DNA of 64,000 nt, from the NCBI RefSeq assembly GCF_018531465.1, contig NZ_JAHDTF010000022.1:62001-126000 (forward strand). The letters run 5' to 3'. Shown here one piece after another: positions 9,685 through 21,183 of the stretch. Source of the stretch: Sphaerisporangium fuscum (GTDB lineage: Bacteria; Actinomycetota; Actinomycetes; Streptosporangiales; Streptosporangiaceae). The translations under genes were made by a program, and so were the position numbers. The notes beneath the pieces are model-generated. The model did not search any database and was not told where the DNA came from. It worked only from the letters and a program-made list of their open reading frames with translations. The number at the start of each line of letters is the position of its first letter. Within the stretch, counting starts at the first letter, position 1.

Positions 9685-10540
9685 TTCGGGCGTGAGCACC
9701 TCCCTCCTGGGCTCGTCCCCCGGGGGCTCCCAGGGCGTCGAACGGGATCGTCCCGATGTCCTCGAACCGCACGCGCTCGCCGCGGAAGACCGGCCCCTCC
9801 ACGCACGAGCGCACCATGCGGGTGACGCCGTCGTCGCCGATCACGGGCAGCACGCACGCCATGCAGACGCCGTACCCGCACGCCATCGACTCCTCCACCG
9901 ACACCTGCACGGGGATGTCGAACTCCACGGCGACCGCGGTCACGCCGCGCAGCATCGGCACCGGCCCGCAGGCGTACACCACGTCGGCGCGCGCGTCGGC
10001 GATCACCGACGGCAGCACGTCGGTGACCTTGCCGCGCAGGCCGAGCGAGCCGTCCTCGGTGGTCAGCGTCGTCGTCTCACCCATGCGGCGGGCCCGCAGG
10101 TGGCCGAAGACCCGGTCGGCGGAGGCGGCGCCGAGCACGAAGTCGACCCGGCAGCCGCGCTGCTGAAGCGTGTCGGCCAGCGCGAACAGCGACGCCGAGC
10201 CGTACTCGCCGCCGACCAGCACGCACACCGCCGGGTCGCGCGGCACGGGGAACGGGCGGCCGAGCGGGCCGACCAGGTCGAGGGTGTCCCTCGCCTTGCG
10301 CTCGGCCAGCCAGGCCGTACCCCGGCCGCGCACGGCGAAGACCAGCTCCACCGTGCCGCCGTAGTCGGGTTTGACGTCGTGGACGGAGAAGGCCCGGCGC
10401 GTCGGCATGGAGGTGTGCGGCCCGCCGACGGCCACGGAGACGAAGTGCCCGGGACGGAAGCGCTCGGCGATGCCCGGCGCCACCACGGTCAGGGCGTGGT
10501 AGGCGTCGACCCGGCGCGTCGTCAGCACCGTGCCCGTCAC
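9674..10540 (-). CDS. pyrK: Dihydroorotate dehydrogenase electron-transfer subunit
   Basis: FAD and 2Fe-2S subunit that moves electrons from PyrD1B to NAD+. The FAD-binding RRAFSVHD segment and the NAD-binding VCVLVGGEYGSASLFALAD stretch are visible. The iron-sulfur cluster ligands are in ESMACGYGVCMACVLP plus a later cysteine in MVRSCVEGPVF. Its 288 residues are slightly longer than usual because of a Gly/Ala-rich C-terminal tail. Start is GTG 10540; the ribosome site (GGAGA) is rather far upstream. It lies between carB and pyrD. Confidence 0.95.
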   Translation of the reverse strand: MTGTVLTTRRVDAYHALTVVAPGIAERFRPGHFVSVAVGGPHTSMPTRRAFSVHDVKPDYGGTVELVFAVRGRGTAWLAERKARDTLDLVGPLGRPFPVPRDPAVCVLVGGEYGSASLFALADTLQQRGCRVDFVLGAASADRVFGHLRARRMGETTTLTTEDGSLGLRGKVTDVLPSVIADARADVVYACGPVPMLRGVTAVAVEFDIPVQVSVEESMACGYGVCMACVLPVIGDDGVTRMVRSCVEGPVFRGERVRFEDIGTIPFDALGAPGGRAQEGGAHARNVS

Positions 10541-10582
10541 CTGGACCGGAGTTACGGCCAGTCTCCTTCACCTCCCGATGTG

Positions 10583-13859
<3,277 letters not shown>

Positions 13860-13876
<17 letters not shown>

Positions 13877-15008
13877 CCTTCGTGGTGTCCGGGCGCGCCA
13901 TCAGGGCGCAGAACTCGTCGAACAGGCCCGCCGCGTCGTGCGGGCCGGCGGCCGCCTCGGGGTGGTACTGCACGCTGAACGCCGGGTAGTCGAGCAGGCG
14001 CAGCCCTTCCACGCAGTCGTCGTTGAGGTTGACGTGGCTGACCTCGGCGCGGCCGTACGGCGTCTCGAACGGCCCGTCGAGCGGCGCCCGGACCGCGAAC
14101 CCGTGGTTGTGCGCCGAGATGTCGACCTTGCCGGTGCGGCGGTCCTGCACCGGCTGGTTGACGCCGCGGTGGCCGTACCTCAGCTTGTAGGTGCCGAGGC
14201 CGAGGGTGCGGCCGAGGATCTGGTTGCCGAAGCAGATGCCGAACACCGGCTTGCCGGCCTCCATGACGCCGGTGAGCGCCTCGACGGCGTAGTCGGCGGT
14301 GGCGGGGTCGCCGGGGCCGTTGGACAGGAAGACGCCGTCGGGGTCGAGGGCGAGGATGTCGGCCGCCGTGGCGCTCGCCGGCAGGACGTGCACCTCGCAG
14401 CCCCGCTCGGACATGCGGTAGGGCGTCATCGCCTTGATGCCGAGGTCGACCGCCGCGACGGTGAACCTCTTCTCACCGCGCGCCGGCACGACGTAGGGGC
14501 GGGCGGTGGAGACCTCCTTGGCGAGGTCGGCGCCGACCATCGCGGGGCTCCGCCGCACCCGCTCGGCCAGCTCCTCCACCGGGGCGGTGGGGTTGGTGAA
14601 GACGCCGGCGCGCATGGCGCCGCGCTCGCGCAGGTGCCGGGTGAGGGCACGGGTGCCGGGCATGGCGATGCCGACCACGCCCTGCGCGCGCAGCTCCTCG
14701 TCGAGGGAGCGGCGGGAGCGCCAGCTGGACGCCACCCGCGCGGGCTCGCGCACGACGTACCCGGCCACCCAGATGCGGGAGGACTCGGGGTCCTCGTCGT
14801 TGACGCCGGTGTTGCCGATGTGCGGGGCGGTCATCGCCACGATCTGGCGGTGGTAGGAGGGGTCGGTGAGGGTCTCCTGGTAGCCGGTCATGCCGGTGGC
14901 GAAGACCATCTCGCCGAACGTCTCACCCTCGGCGCCGTACGGGACGCCGTGGAAGGCCCGGCCGTCCTCCAGCACCAGGACGGCCGTGCCGGTGGTGGCG
15001 CGCGTCAC
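13860..15008 (-). CDS. carA: Carbamoyl-phosphate synthase small (glutaminase) subunit
   Basis: Class I glutamine amidotransferase subunit that releases ammonia from glutamine for CarB. The nucleophile cysteine is in PVFGICFGNQILGRTLGLG, and the catalytic His-Glu pair is in FSVQYHPEAAAGP. The N-terminal domain starts with VLVLEDGRAFHGVPYGAEG and has GMTGYQETLTDPSY. The length of 382 residues is normal. GTG 15008 overlaps the stop of a 17-codon frame (15005-15058) embedded in a 50-bp tandem repeat, which may act as a coupled leader. Confidence 0.97.
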
Positions 15009-15150
15009 GCGAGCCTCCCTTCGACGACGGTGGGACGGGGCATGGGGGCGCGCGTCACGCCGGTTTCCTCTCGACGACGGGTGGTGGAACGGATGCCTGA
15101 CCGCCTCACGTCAGCTTCCCTTCCAGGACGGTGGGACGGCCGCGCAGGAA
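15001..15150 (-). repeat. Three tandem ~50-bp units spanning the end of pyrC and the pyrC-carA gap
   Basis: The blocks 15001-15050, 15051-15100 and 15101-15150 align to each other. The first two both begin cgcgtcacgc exactly 50 bp apart, and the first and third share a nearly identical run around cttccc..gacggtgggacgg. On the minus strand the third unit encodes the PyrC C-terminus RPTVLEGKLT-stop, and the first encodes RPTVVEGRLA-stop in a 17-codon frame (GTG 15058, stop 15007-15005). That stop overlaps the carA GTG. So the end of pyrC appears to have been duplicated twice toward carA. Confidence 0.7.
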
Positions 15151-16410
15151 CGTGGCGACGACCCGGCCCGGAAGCGTCATGCCGAGGTAGGGGGTGTTGC
15201 GGCTCTTGGAGGCGAACCCGCCGGGGTCGACGGCCCACCGTACGGAGGGGTCGACCAGCGTGATGTTCGCCGGTGAACCGGGACGGATCGGCGAACCCTG
15301 GCCGGACAGGCGTCCGATGCGGGCGGGACGGGCGGACATGCGGTCGGCCACGCCGGCCCAGTCGAGCAGGCCGGTCTCGACCATGGCCTCCTGGACGACC
15401 GACAGCGCGGTCTCCAGCCCGATCATGCCCATGGCCGCCGCCTGCCACTCGGTCTCCTTGTCCTCCACCGGGTGCGGCGCGTGGTCGGTCGCGACGCAGT
15501 CGATGGTGCCGTCGGCGAGCGCCTCGCGCAGCGCCTGGACGTCCTCATCGGTGCGCAGCGGCGGGTTGACCTTGTAGATCGGGTTGTAGGCGCCCGCGGG
15601 CGAGCTCTCGGCGCAGGAGTCGGTGAGCAGCAGGTGGTGCGGGGTGACCTCGGCGGTGACGTCCCACCCCTTGGACTTCGCCCAGCGGATGATCTCGACC
15701 GAGCCGGCCGTGGAGACGTGGCAGACGTGCAGCCGGGATCCGACGTGCGCGGCGAGCAGGCAGTCGCGCGCGATGATCGCCTCCTCGGCGACGGCGGGCC
15801 AGCCGGTGAGGCCGAGGCGGCCGGAGACGGCGCCCTCGTTCATCTGCGCGCCCTCGGTGAGCCGGGGCTCCTGGGCGTGCTGGGCCACCACGCCGTCGAA
15901 CGCCTTGACGTACTCCAGGGCGCGGCGCATCAGCACGGCGTCGGACACGCACACGCCGTCGTCGGAGAAGACCCGGACGCGGGCGGCGCTGTCGGCCATG
16001 GCGCCGAGCTCGGCGAGCTGCCTGCCCGCCAGGCCCGCGGTGACGGCGCCGACCGGGTGGACGTCGCAGTGCCCGGCCTGCATGCCGAGCCGCCAGACCT
16101 GCTCGACCACGCCGGCGGTGTCGGCGACCGGCGAGGTGTTGGCCATGGCGTGCACCGCGGTGAACCCGCCGAGGGCGGCGGCGGCCGTGCCGGACTCGAC
16201 GGTCTCGGCGTCCTCGCGGCCCGGCTCGCGCAGGTGGGTGTGCAGGTCGACCAGGCCCGGGAGGGCGATCAGCCCGTCGGCGTCGATCACGGCCGCTTCG
16301 CCGCCGTCGATCTCACCCGGGACGCCGACCTCGGCGATCTGGCCGCCGGCGAGCAGGATGTCACGCGGCTCGCCGCCGAGGACGCGGGCGCCCCTGAGAA
16401 GGTAGGTCAC
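15106..16410 (-). CDS. pyrC: Dihydroorotase
   Basis: Zinc amidohydrolase that cyclises carbamoyl aspartate to dihydroorotate. Metal ligands appear in PGLVDLHTHLREPGREDAET, HAQEPRL, HVCHVSTAGS and CVATDHAPHPVEDKE. The 434-residue length fits class I dihydroorotases found next to pyrB. The GTG at 16410 overlaps the pyrB stop as GTGA; the frame stays open far upstream inside pyrB but that part is antisense-free shadow. The C-terminal 11 codons lie in a tandem repeat that continues into the carA leader. Confidence 0.96.
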   Translation of the reverse strand: MTYLLRGARVLGGEPRDILLAGGQIAEVGVPGEIDGGEAAVIDADGLIALPGLVDLHTHLREPGREDAETVESGTAAAALGGFTAVHAMANTSPVADTAGVVEQVWRLGMQAGHCDVHPVGAVTAGLAGRQLAELGAMADSAARVRVFSDDGVCVSDAVLMRRALEYVKAFDGVVAQHAQEPRLTEGAQMNEGAVSGRLGLTGWPAVAEEAIIARDCLLAAHVGSRLHVCHVSTAGSVEIIRWAKSKGWDVTAEVTPHHLLLTDSCAESSPAGAYNPIYKVNPPLRTDEDVQALREALADGTIDCVATDHAPHPVEDKETEWQAAAMGMIGLETALSVVQEAMVETGLLDWAGVADRMSARPARIGRLSGQGSPIRPGSPANITLVDPSVRWAVDPGGFASKSRNTPYLGMTLPGRVVATFLRGRPTVLEGKLT

Positions 16411-17342
16411 TGGTCTCCCCCGATCGCGGGCTCGGAGCCGGACAGAAGCAGATACAGCACGGCCATGCGCACGGTCACGCCGTTGGTGACCTGCTCGACG
16501 ATCGTCGAGCGGGCGCAGTCGGCCACCTCGGCGGCGATCTCCATGCCGCGGTTCATCGGCCCCGGGTGCATCACGATCGCGCCCTCCGGCATGCGGCCGA
16601 GGCGCTCGGGGTCGAGGCCGTAGCGGCGGCTGTACTCGCGGGCCGAGGGGAAGTAGGCGGCGTTCATGCGCTCGTGCTGCACGCGCAGCATCATCACGAC
16701 GTCGGACTTGGGCAGCACGGCGTCGAAGTCGTAGGAGATCTCGCACGGCCAGTCGCCCATCGCCACCGGCAGCAGCGTCGGCGGCGCCACCAGCGTGACC
16801 TCCGCGCCGAGGGTGTGCAGCAGGTGGACGTTGGAGCGCGCGACCCGGCTGTGCAGGACGTCGCCGACGATCGTCACCCGGCGGCCGTCGAGGTCGCCGA
16901 GACGGCGGCGCATGGTGAAGGCGTCGAGCAGGGCCTGGGTGGGATGCTCGTGGGTGCCGTCGCCGGCGTTGACCACGCTGCCGTCGACCCAGTTGGCCAG
17001 GCGGTGGGGCGCGCCGGAGGCGCTGTGGCGGACGACCACGGCGTCGGCGCCCATGGCCTGCAAGGTGAGCGCGGTGTCCTTGAGGCTCTCGCCCTTGGAC
17101 ACGCTCGACCCCTTGGCCGAGAAGTTGATCACGTCGGCGGACAGCCGCTTGGCCGCCGCCTCGAAGGAGATGCGGGTGCGGGTCGAGTCCTCGAAGAAGA
17201 GGTTGACGACCGTACGGCCGCGCAGGGTGGGCAGCTTCTTGATCGAGCGGTCGGACACCTGGGCCAGCTGCTCGGCGGTGTCGAGGATCAGCAGGGCGTC
17301 GTCGCGCGACAGGTCGGCGGTGGACAGCAGGTGGCGCTTCAT
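16407..17342 (-). CDS. pyrB: Aspartate carbamoyltransferase catalytic subunit
   Basis: Transfers the carbamoyl group to aspartate, the committed step of pyrimidine synthesis. The carbamoyl-phosphate site FFEDSTRTRISFEAAAKRL, the 80s-loop SVSKGESLKDTALTL, and HPTQALLDAFTMRRRLG are all present. ATG 17342 overlaps the pyrR stop (ATGA) and starts MKRHLLSTADLSRDDALLIL, as in homologues; an upstream in-frame start would extend only into pyrR. No regulatory chain gene (pyrI) is in the cluster, as usual for actinobacteria. Confidence 0.96.
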   Translation of the reverse strand: MKRHLLSTADLSRDDALLILDTAEQLAQVSDRSIKKLPTLRGRTVVNLFFEDSTRTRISFEAAAKRLSADVINFSAKGSSVSKGESLKDTALTLQAMGADAVVVRHSASGAPHRLANWVDGSVVNAGDGTHEHPTQALLDAFTMRRRLGDLDGRRVTIVGDVLHSRVARSNVHLLHTLGAEVTLVAPPTLLPVAMGDWPCEISYDFDAVLPKSDVVMMLRVQHERMNAAYFPSAREYSRRYGLDPERLGRMPEGAIVMHPGPMNRGMEIAAEVADCARSTIVEQVTNGVTVRMAVLYLLLSGSEPAIGGDQ

Positions 17343-18028
17343 CGCTGGCCTCCCGTCAGCAGGACGGCGTCCCGCTCGTCGGTCTCCGCCAGGCACACCC
17401 GCACGGTCTCGGCGCGGGAGGTGGGGAGGTTCTTGCCGACGTGGTCGGCGCGGATCGGGAGCTCGCGGTGGCCGCGGTCGACCAGGACCGCCAGGCGTAC
17501 GGCCGTGGGGCGGCCGAGGTCGTTCAGCGCGTCGAGCGCCGCGCGCACCGTGCGGCCGGAGAACAGGACGTCGTCGACCAGCACGACGATGCGGCCGTCG
17601 ACACCCTCCTTGGGCAGCTCGGTGCGGCCGAGGGCACGCGCCGGGCGCAGCCTGAGGTCGTCGCGGTACATCGTGACGTCGAGGGAGCCGAAGGCCACCG
17701 GGCGGCCCTCGACCTGCTCGATGCGGTCGGCGAGCCTGCGCGCCAGGAAGGTGCCCCTGGTCGGGATGCCGAGCAGCAGGAGGTTCTCGGGACCCTTGGC
17801 GCGTTCGAGGATCTCGTGGGCGATGCGGGTGAGAGCCCGGTTGATGTCGGGCGCCTCGAGCACGGCGCGCTCGTCGTCGCGCCCCTGATCCCCGTCGCCG
17901 CTGTGGGGACGGCCGGTCGTACGGGTCCGGTCGGCCGGATCGGCCGTGCGGGGCGGGTCACCCGCCTGGACGAGACCGCGCTCGCGCGGCCCGCCCTCCT
18001 CGCTCGCCTGGTTTCGGGCGGCGTTCAT
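17339..18028 (-). CDS. pyrR: Pyrimidine operon regulator / uracil phosphoribosyltransferase
   Basis: PyrR binds pyr mRNA when UMP is high and can also make UMP from uracil and PRPP. The PRPP-binding motif IVVLVDDVLFSGRTVRAALD is intact, as are LLLGIPTRGTFLARRLADRI and the C-terminal RADHVGKNLPTSRAE. About 60 N-terminal residues are charged and poorly conserved. I start at ATG 18028 (MNAARNQ), with AAGGTGG about 8 nt upstream; GTG codons at 18037 and 18040 are alternatives. A PyrR-type RNA hairpin ends only 16 nt before this ATG. It is the first gene of the eight-gene pyr operon. Confidence 0.93.
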   Translation of the reverse strand: MNAARNQASEEGGPRERGLVQAGDPPRTADPADRTRTTGRPHSGDGDQGRDDERAVLEAPDINRALTRIAHEILERAKGPENLLLLGIPTRGTFLARRLADRIEQVEGRPVAFGSLDVTMYRDDLRLRPARALGRTELPKEGVDGRIVVLVDDVLFSGRTVRAALDALNDLGRPTAVRLAVLVDRGHRELPIRADHVGKNLPTSRAETVRVCLAETDERDAVLLTGGQR

Positions 18029-18044
18029 GAAGGTCACCACCTTT

Positions 18045-18062
18045 CCCGCCTCACGGGACGGG
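18045..18062 (-). promoter_or_regulatory. Candidate PyrR-binding RNA loop ahead of pyrR
   Basis: On the minus strand the RNA reads CCCG-U-CC-CGUGA-GG-CGGG: a 4-bp lower stem, one bulged U, a 2-bp upper stem and a CGUGA loop. The string UCCCGUGAGGC fits the PyrR anti-antiterminator core UCCNGNGAGGC known from Bacillus and found in mycobacterial pyr leaders. It is immediately upstream of the ribosome site, so PyrR binding would block translation initiation, as reported for Mycobacterium smegmatis. No terminator follows, which favours translational control. Confidence 0.55.
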
Positions 18063-18401
18063 TCTTAAAGGAACTGGCTGAACCACGTTAGCAGCCCCGC
18101 CGGAAATGCCCGGAACCGGCCCGGCCATCCCAACCTGCACAGATAGCCACCCTATGGACGCGTACCACCCCACCGCCCCGCCCGGAGACCGCGGGAAGGC
18201 CGGGACTGTCGTGCGGTAGGGACGGATGGGGCGGACGGCGGGCGCTCGTCCGGGGGCCTTCCGTGCCGCCGGGGTCGGTGCGGGCGCGGCCGGAGGAACC
18301 GGCGGGAGTCCCGCAGGTGCGGGAGGGATCAGGGGGTGCGTTCAAGGGCGTTCGGAGCGAGGCGAGACCGGACAGGATTCGGCATCTTTTTTCCAATCAG
18401 C
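18063..18401. other. pyrR-bldD intergenic region, pyrR side
   Basis: The divergent gap between pyrR and bldD is about 560 bp. This part has no credible gene: codon bias is inconsistent in all frames and no ribosome site precedes an open frame. On the minus strand TAACGT (about 18086-18091) and TTTAAG (about 18065-18070) are possible -10 elements for the pyr operon, but I found no convincing -35 partner. Confidence 0.4.
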
Positions 18402-18443
18402 TTGACCAATCACGCCCACACCTTTACCGTCACTGTCCGTAAC
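18402..18443 (+). promoter_or_regulatory. Predicted bldD promoter with a BldD-box-like operator
   Basis: TTGACC (18402-18407) and TACCGT (18425-18430) are 17 bp apart and form a vegetative promoter about 150 bp upstream of bldD. GTCACTGTCCGTAAC at 18429-18443 keeps both half-sites and the spacing of the BldD consensus (nTnAC-5-GTnAn) although its centre differs. It covers the expected transcription start, the right place for autorepression by BldD with c-di-GMP. Confidence 0.45.
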
Positions 18444-18586
18444 CACACCTCGCGACGTTCTCGGGTAAACCCAGACGCTCTGGTCACCGAAGGTGCCTGC
18501 CCCGGGCGCCTGACCCGATCGCTGTGGCAATCGTCGCAAGGCGCACAATAAGTGAGAACGTTCATAGAAAGCCGGGGGGCCAAACG

Positions 18587-19081
18587 ATGCCGTCTGACTA
18601 CGCCAAGTCGCTGGGCGCGAGACTTCGCGCCATCCGCACCCAGCAGGGACTATCACTGCACGGGGTCGAAGAGAAGTCGCGAGGCCGATGGAAAGCCGTC
18701 GTGGTCGGCTCCTACGAGCGCGGCGACCGCGCCGTGACCGTGCAGAAGCTCGCCGAGTTGGCCGACTTCTATGGCGTGCCGGTCTCCGAACTGCTCCCCG
18801 GCGGCTCCGCGCCGAGCCCCCTTGGCCCGACGCCGAAGCTCGTGATCGACCTTGAGCGGCTCGCCCAGTTGCCCAAGGAGAAGGCCGGCGCCCTCGCCCG
18901 GTACGCCGCCACCATCCAGAGCCAGCGGGGCGACTACAACGGCAAGGTGCTGTCCATCCGCCAGGAGGACCTGCGCTCCCTCGCCGTCATCTATGACAAG
19001 TCCCCGACCGAGCTCACCGAGGAGCTCATCAACTGGGGCGTCCTCGACGCCGAGGCCCGCCGCGCCGTCGAGTCCTTCTAG
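18587..19081 (+). CDS. bldD: Developmental master regulator BldD
   Basis: Represses sporulation genes during vegetative growth when dimerised by tetrameric c-di-GMP. The 164-residue protein has an N-terminal XRE-type helix-turn-helix (SLGARLRAIRTQQGLSLHGV, then SYERGDRAVTVQKLAELADF) and the C-terminal c-di-GMP motif RGD followed eight residues later by RQED (about residues 114-128), both intact. Start is ATG 18587 (MPSDYAKSLGARL); a longer in-frame start at 18524 is non-conserved. A stem-loop terminator follows the stop codon. Its presence points to a sporulating, mycelial actinomycete. Confidence 0.97.
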   Translation: MPSDYAKSLGARLRAIRTQQGLSLHGVEEKSRGRWKAVVVGSYERGDRAVTVQKLAELADFYGVPVSELLPGGSAPSPLGPTPKLVIDLERLAQLPKEKAGALARYAATIQSQRGDYNGKVLSIRQEDLRSLAVIYDKSPTELTEELINWGVLDAEARRAVESF

Positions 19082-19151
19082 ATCATCTTCTTGCCGGCGG
19101 CTCCGGACCACGCGCTGACTGTAAACGGTTCCGGAAGCCGCCCGACGGCCT

Positions 19152-19175
19152 GACCGGCCCTGAAGCGGGCCGGTC
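19152..19175 (+). terminator. Stem-loop terminator after bldD
   Basis: Perfect 9-bp stem GACCGGCCC / GGGCCGGTC with a TGAAGC loop, 70 bp after the bldD stop. No U-tract follows, as is common for actinobacterial terminators. Confidence 0.55.
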
Positions 19176-19538
19176 GCGGCCGGCGGTCTCCACGGGGGCC
19201 GCGACCACGGCCCCAGCGCCGCCGTCGCGGCCCCCACGCCGTCCCAGGACCATTCCCAGACCCGCGAGCCCTTTCCAGGGCCGTTCCGGGCGACTCCAAC
19301 GCCTCTCCAACGCCGTCTTCGGGCGTCCTGAGGCCTTAGTGGGTGGCTCAGGGCCACTTCCTCACCGCCCCGACGCGGCTCGCCCGGCCATCGGCGCGGT
19401 TTCGTTGGGCGCCGCGGCGGCGGGGGTGGTGTGGCGGCTTCGGCGCGCTTCTACGGCGGCGAACCCGGCGAGCAAGCCGGTGGCGTTGCGGCCAGCATGC
19501 GCATGCAGCCAGGCAGCCGAAATGATCGGGTCTGAAAA
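19176..19538. other. Non-coding gap upstream of the acetylxylan esterase
   Basis: About 360 bp with no supported gene. Open frames on both strands lack ribosome sites, signal features or consistent codon bias. It is strongly GC-rich up to about 19500, then drops in GC as it approaches the esterase promoter region. Confidence 0.5.
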
Positions 19539-19694
19539 GAAAGTTTCAAACCTCCTGTCGCGGACGGTCGTCCGGCCGCTGACGTTCTCCCACGTAGCCG
19601 CTCTGCCGACAGGAGCAGAACATTCATCCGCGCCGGAAACTCCCAGCGGGCCCTTGTGCGCTGAAAGCTTTCCATGGAATCTGTGAAAGATTTC
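19539..19694 (+). promoter_or_regulatory. Three GAAAG(n)TTTC operator-like motifs upstream of the acetylxylan esterase
   Basis: GAAAGTTTC at 19539-19547, GAAAGCTTTC at 19663-19672 and GAAAGATTTC at 19685-19694 lie in the less GC-rich 200 bp before the gene. The motif GAAAnTTTC is known upstream of streptomycete xylanase genes, where LacI-family repressors (XlnR/BxlR type) bind. The third copy ends 40 bp before the start codon. Confidence 0.45.
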
Positions 19695-19734
19695 AGTCGT
19701 CCTCGCGTACGGCTGGCGGCAGGAGAGGAGAGGT

Positions 19735-20715
19735 ATGTCCACAGCGCTCAGAGCGGTGGCCGGGGTCGTGACCCTGCTGGCGGCCGGCATCCTCCTGACG
19801 ACACAGGCCTCGGCCGGTACGGCACGCGCGGCGGCCGACTGCAGCGGCGGGTACGTCGGCCTGACCTACGACGACGGCCCGAACCCGAGCAACACCACCA
19901 ACCTGCTCAACACCCTGAAATCCAACGGCCTGCGCGCCACCATGTTCGACATCGGGCAGAACGCACGCAACAACCAGGCGCTCGTCAGGGCCCAGGTCGA
20001 CGCCGGCATGTGGGTCGGCAACCACAGCTACACCCACCCCCACCTGCCGCAGATGAGCAGTTCGCAGATGCTCTCCGAGCTGCAGCAGACCCAGCAGGCC
20101 ATCCAGCAGGCCACCGGTGCCGCGCCCAAGCTGTTCCGGCCGCCGTACGGGGAGACCGACTCGACCCTGAAATCGGTGGAGCGGCAGCTGGGCCTGACCG
20201 AGATCATCTGGGACGTCGACTCCCAGGACTGGAACGGCGCGAGCACCGACCAGATCGTGCAGCGGGCGAGCAGCCTGCAGAACGGCCAGATCATCCTGAT
20301 GCACGACCAGTACGCGACCACGGTGGCCGCGATCCCGCGGATCGCCGCGAACCTGCGCGGCCGCAACGTGTGCGCCGGCATGATCTCCCCCGCCACCGGC
20401 CGGGCGGTGGCCCCCGACGGAGGCGGCCCGACCACCCCGCCCGGCGGCGGCTGCACGGCCACGATCTCGCCGGGTCAGCAGTGGAGCGACCGCTTCAACC
20501 TGTCGGTCACGGTCTCCGGCACCGGCGACTGGGTCGTCACCGTCACCGTGACACCGCCACAGAAGATCATCGCCACCTGGAACACCACCGCGACCTGGGA
20601 CGGCAGCGGCAACGTCATGACCGCACGCCCCAACGGCGGTGGCAACACCTTCGGCTTCACCATCCAGCACGGCGGCAACTGGAACTGGCCTTCGGTCTCC
20701 TGCCGCGTGGCCTGA
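19735..20715 (+). CDS. axeA: Secreted acetylxylan esterase (CE4) with family 2 carbohydrate-binding module
   Basis: Removes acetyl groups from xylan (possibly also chitooligosaccharides) outside the cell. Signal peptide at residues 1-33 (hydrophobic VVTLLAAGILLTT, then AGTARAAAD). The NodB/CE4 domain at about 35-225 has the metal Asp in GLTYDDGPNPS, the His pair in GNHSYTHPHL, the RPPYGETD motif, VIWDVDSQDW and ILMHD. A Pro/Gly linker (GGGPTTPPGGG) leads to a CBM2 domain with paired cysteines and tryptophans that bind cellulose or xylan. The sequence reads very close to streptomycete AxeA. Ribosome site GGAGAGGAGAGGT precedes ATG 19735. Confidence 0.93.
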   Translation: MSTALRAVAGVVTLLAAGILLTTQASAGTARAAADCSGGYVGLTYDDGPNPSNTTNLLNTLKSNGLRATMFDIGQNARNNQALVRAQVDAGMWVGNHSYTHPHLPQMSSSQMLSELQQTQQAIQQATGAAPKLFRPPYGETDSTLKSVERQLGLTEIIWDVDSQDWNGASTDQIVQRASSLQNGQIILMHDQYATTVAAIPRIAANLRGRNVCAGMISPATGRAVAPDGGGPTTPPGGGCTATISPGQQWSDRFNLSVTVSGTGDWVVTVTVTPPQKIIATWNTTATWDGSGNVMTARPNGGGNTFGFTIQHGGNWNWPSVSCRVA

Positions 20716-20828
20716 CCACCTCGCGAGGTTCGGTGCTTTCGCACCGCTCGCCGGAGTCTCCCGCCGCGTGGGCCGACGCCCGCGCGCCGGGACGCGGGCG
20801 GCCGTGTGGTGCCGAGGGGACACCGCAC
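20716..20828. other. Gap after the esterase
   Basis: No gene is seen. Together with the tandem repeat at 20829-20975 and the stretch to 21140 it makes a 468-bp non-coding interval between the esterase and the Rrf2 regulator. No clean terminator stem was found after 20715. Confidence 0.4.
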
Positions 20829-20975
20829 GGCCGCCCCCGACCAGGGAGCCACCCACCCACCGCCGCTCCCGACGACACAGCCACCCACCCACCGCCCATC
20901 CCGACGACACAGCCACCCACGCACCGCCGCTCCCGACCAGAGGGCCACGCACGGCCGCTCCGGGCCGGAGGGGTA
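20829..20975. repeat. Degenerate ~31-bp tandem repeat
   Basis: Four to five imperfect copies of a unit like ccgctcccgacgacacagcc followed by acccaccca. Recognisable copies begin near 20829, 20860, 20891, 20922 and 20952. Middle copies are nearly identical and the outer ones have drifted. It is not coding: all three frames give low-complexity His/Pro/Thr strings with no start signal. Confidence 0.65.
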
Positions 20976-21144
20976 CCCGCGGATCGACGTCGGTGGTCGT
21001 CGGCCGGGATGCAGGGAGTTCCGATCCGTCCCCAGGTCGCCCCGCGACGCCTCGGAGGCCGCTCAGGCGCCCGATCGCCCGGCATCCGCACTCGCTTTCC
21101 CGCCCACGTCTTCCGAGGTGGACGCGGGGTTATCTTGCTCACAT

Positions 21145-21161
21145 AATGTGCATCCAACATT
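21145..21161 (+). promoter_or_regulatory. Inverted repeat in the nsrR promoter
   Basis: AATGT-7-ACATT, a perfect 5-bp inverted repeat within an unusually AT-rich patch, about 25-40 bp before the start codon. A -10-like TACCGT (21172-21177) ends 6 nt before the GTG, so the repeat overlaps the -35 region. This position suits autorepression by NsrR, but the match to published NsrR sites is only partial. Confidence 0.35.
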
Positions 21162-21183
21162 CCAGTTTTGGTACCGTCGAGGC

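Noticed and set aside
19362..19790. 142-codon minus-strand frame across the esterase upstream region
   Set aside because: It runs through the esterase ribosome site and signal peptide region and has no ribosome site or domain.
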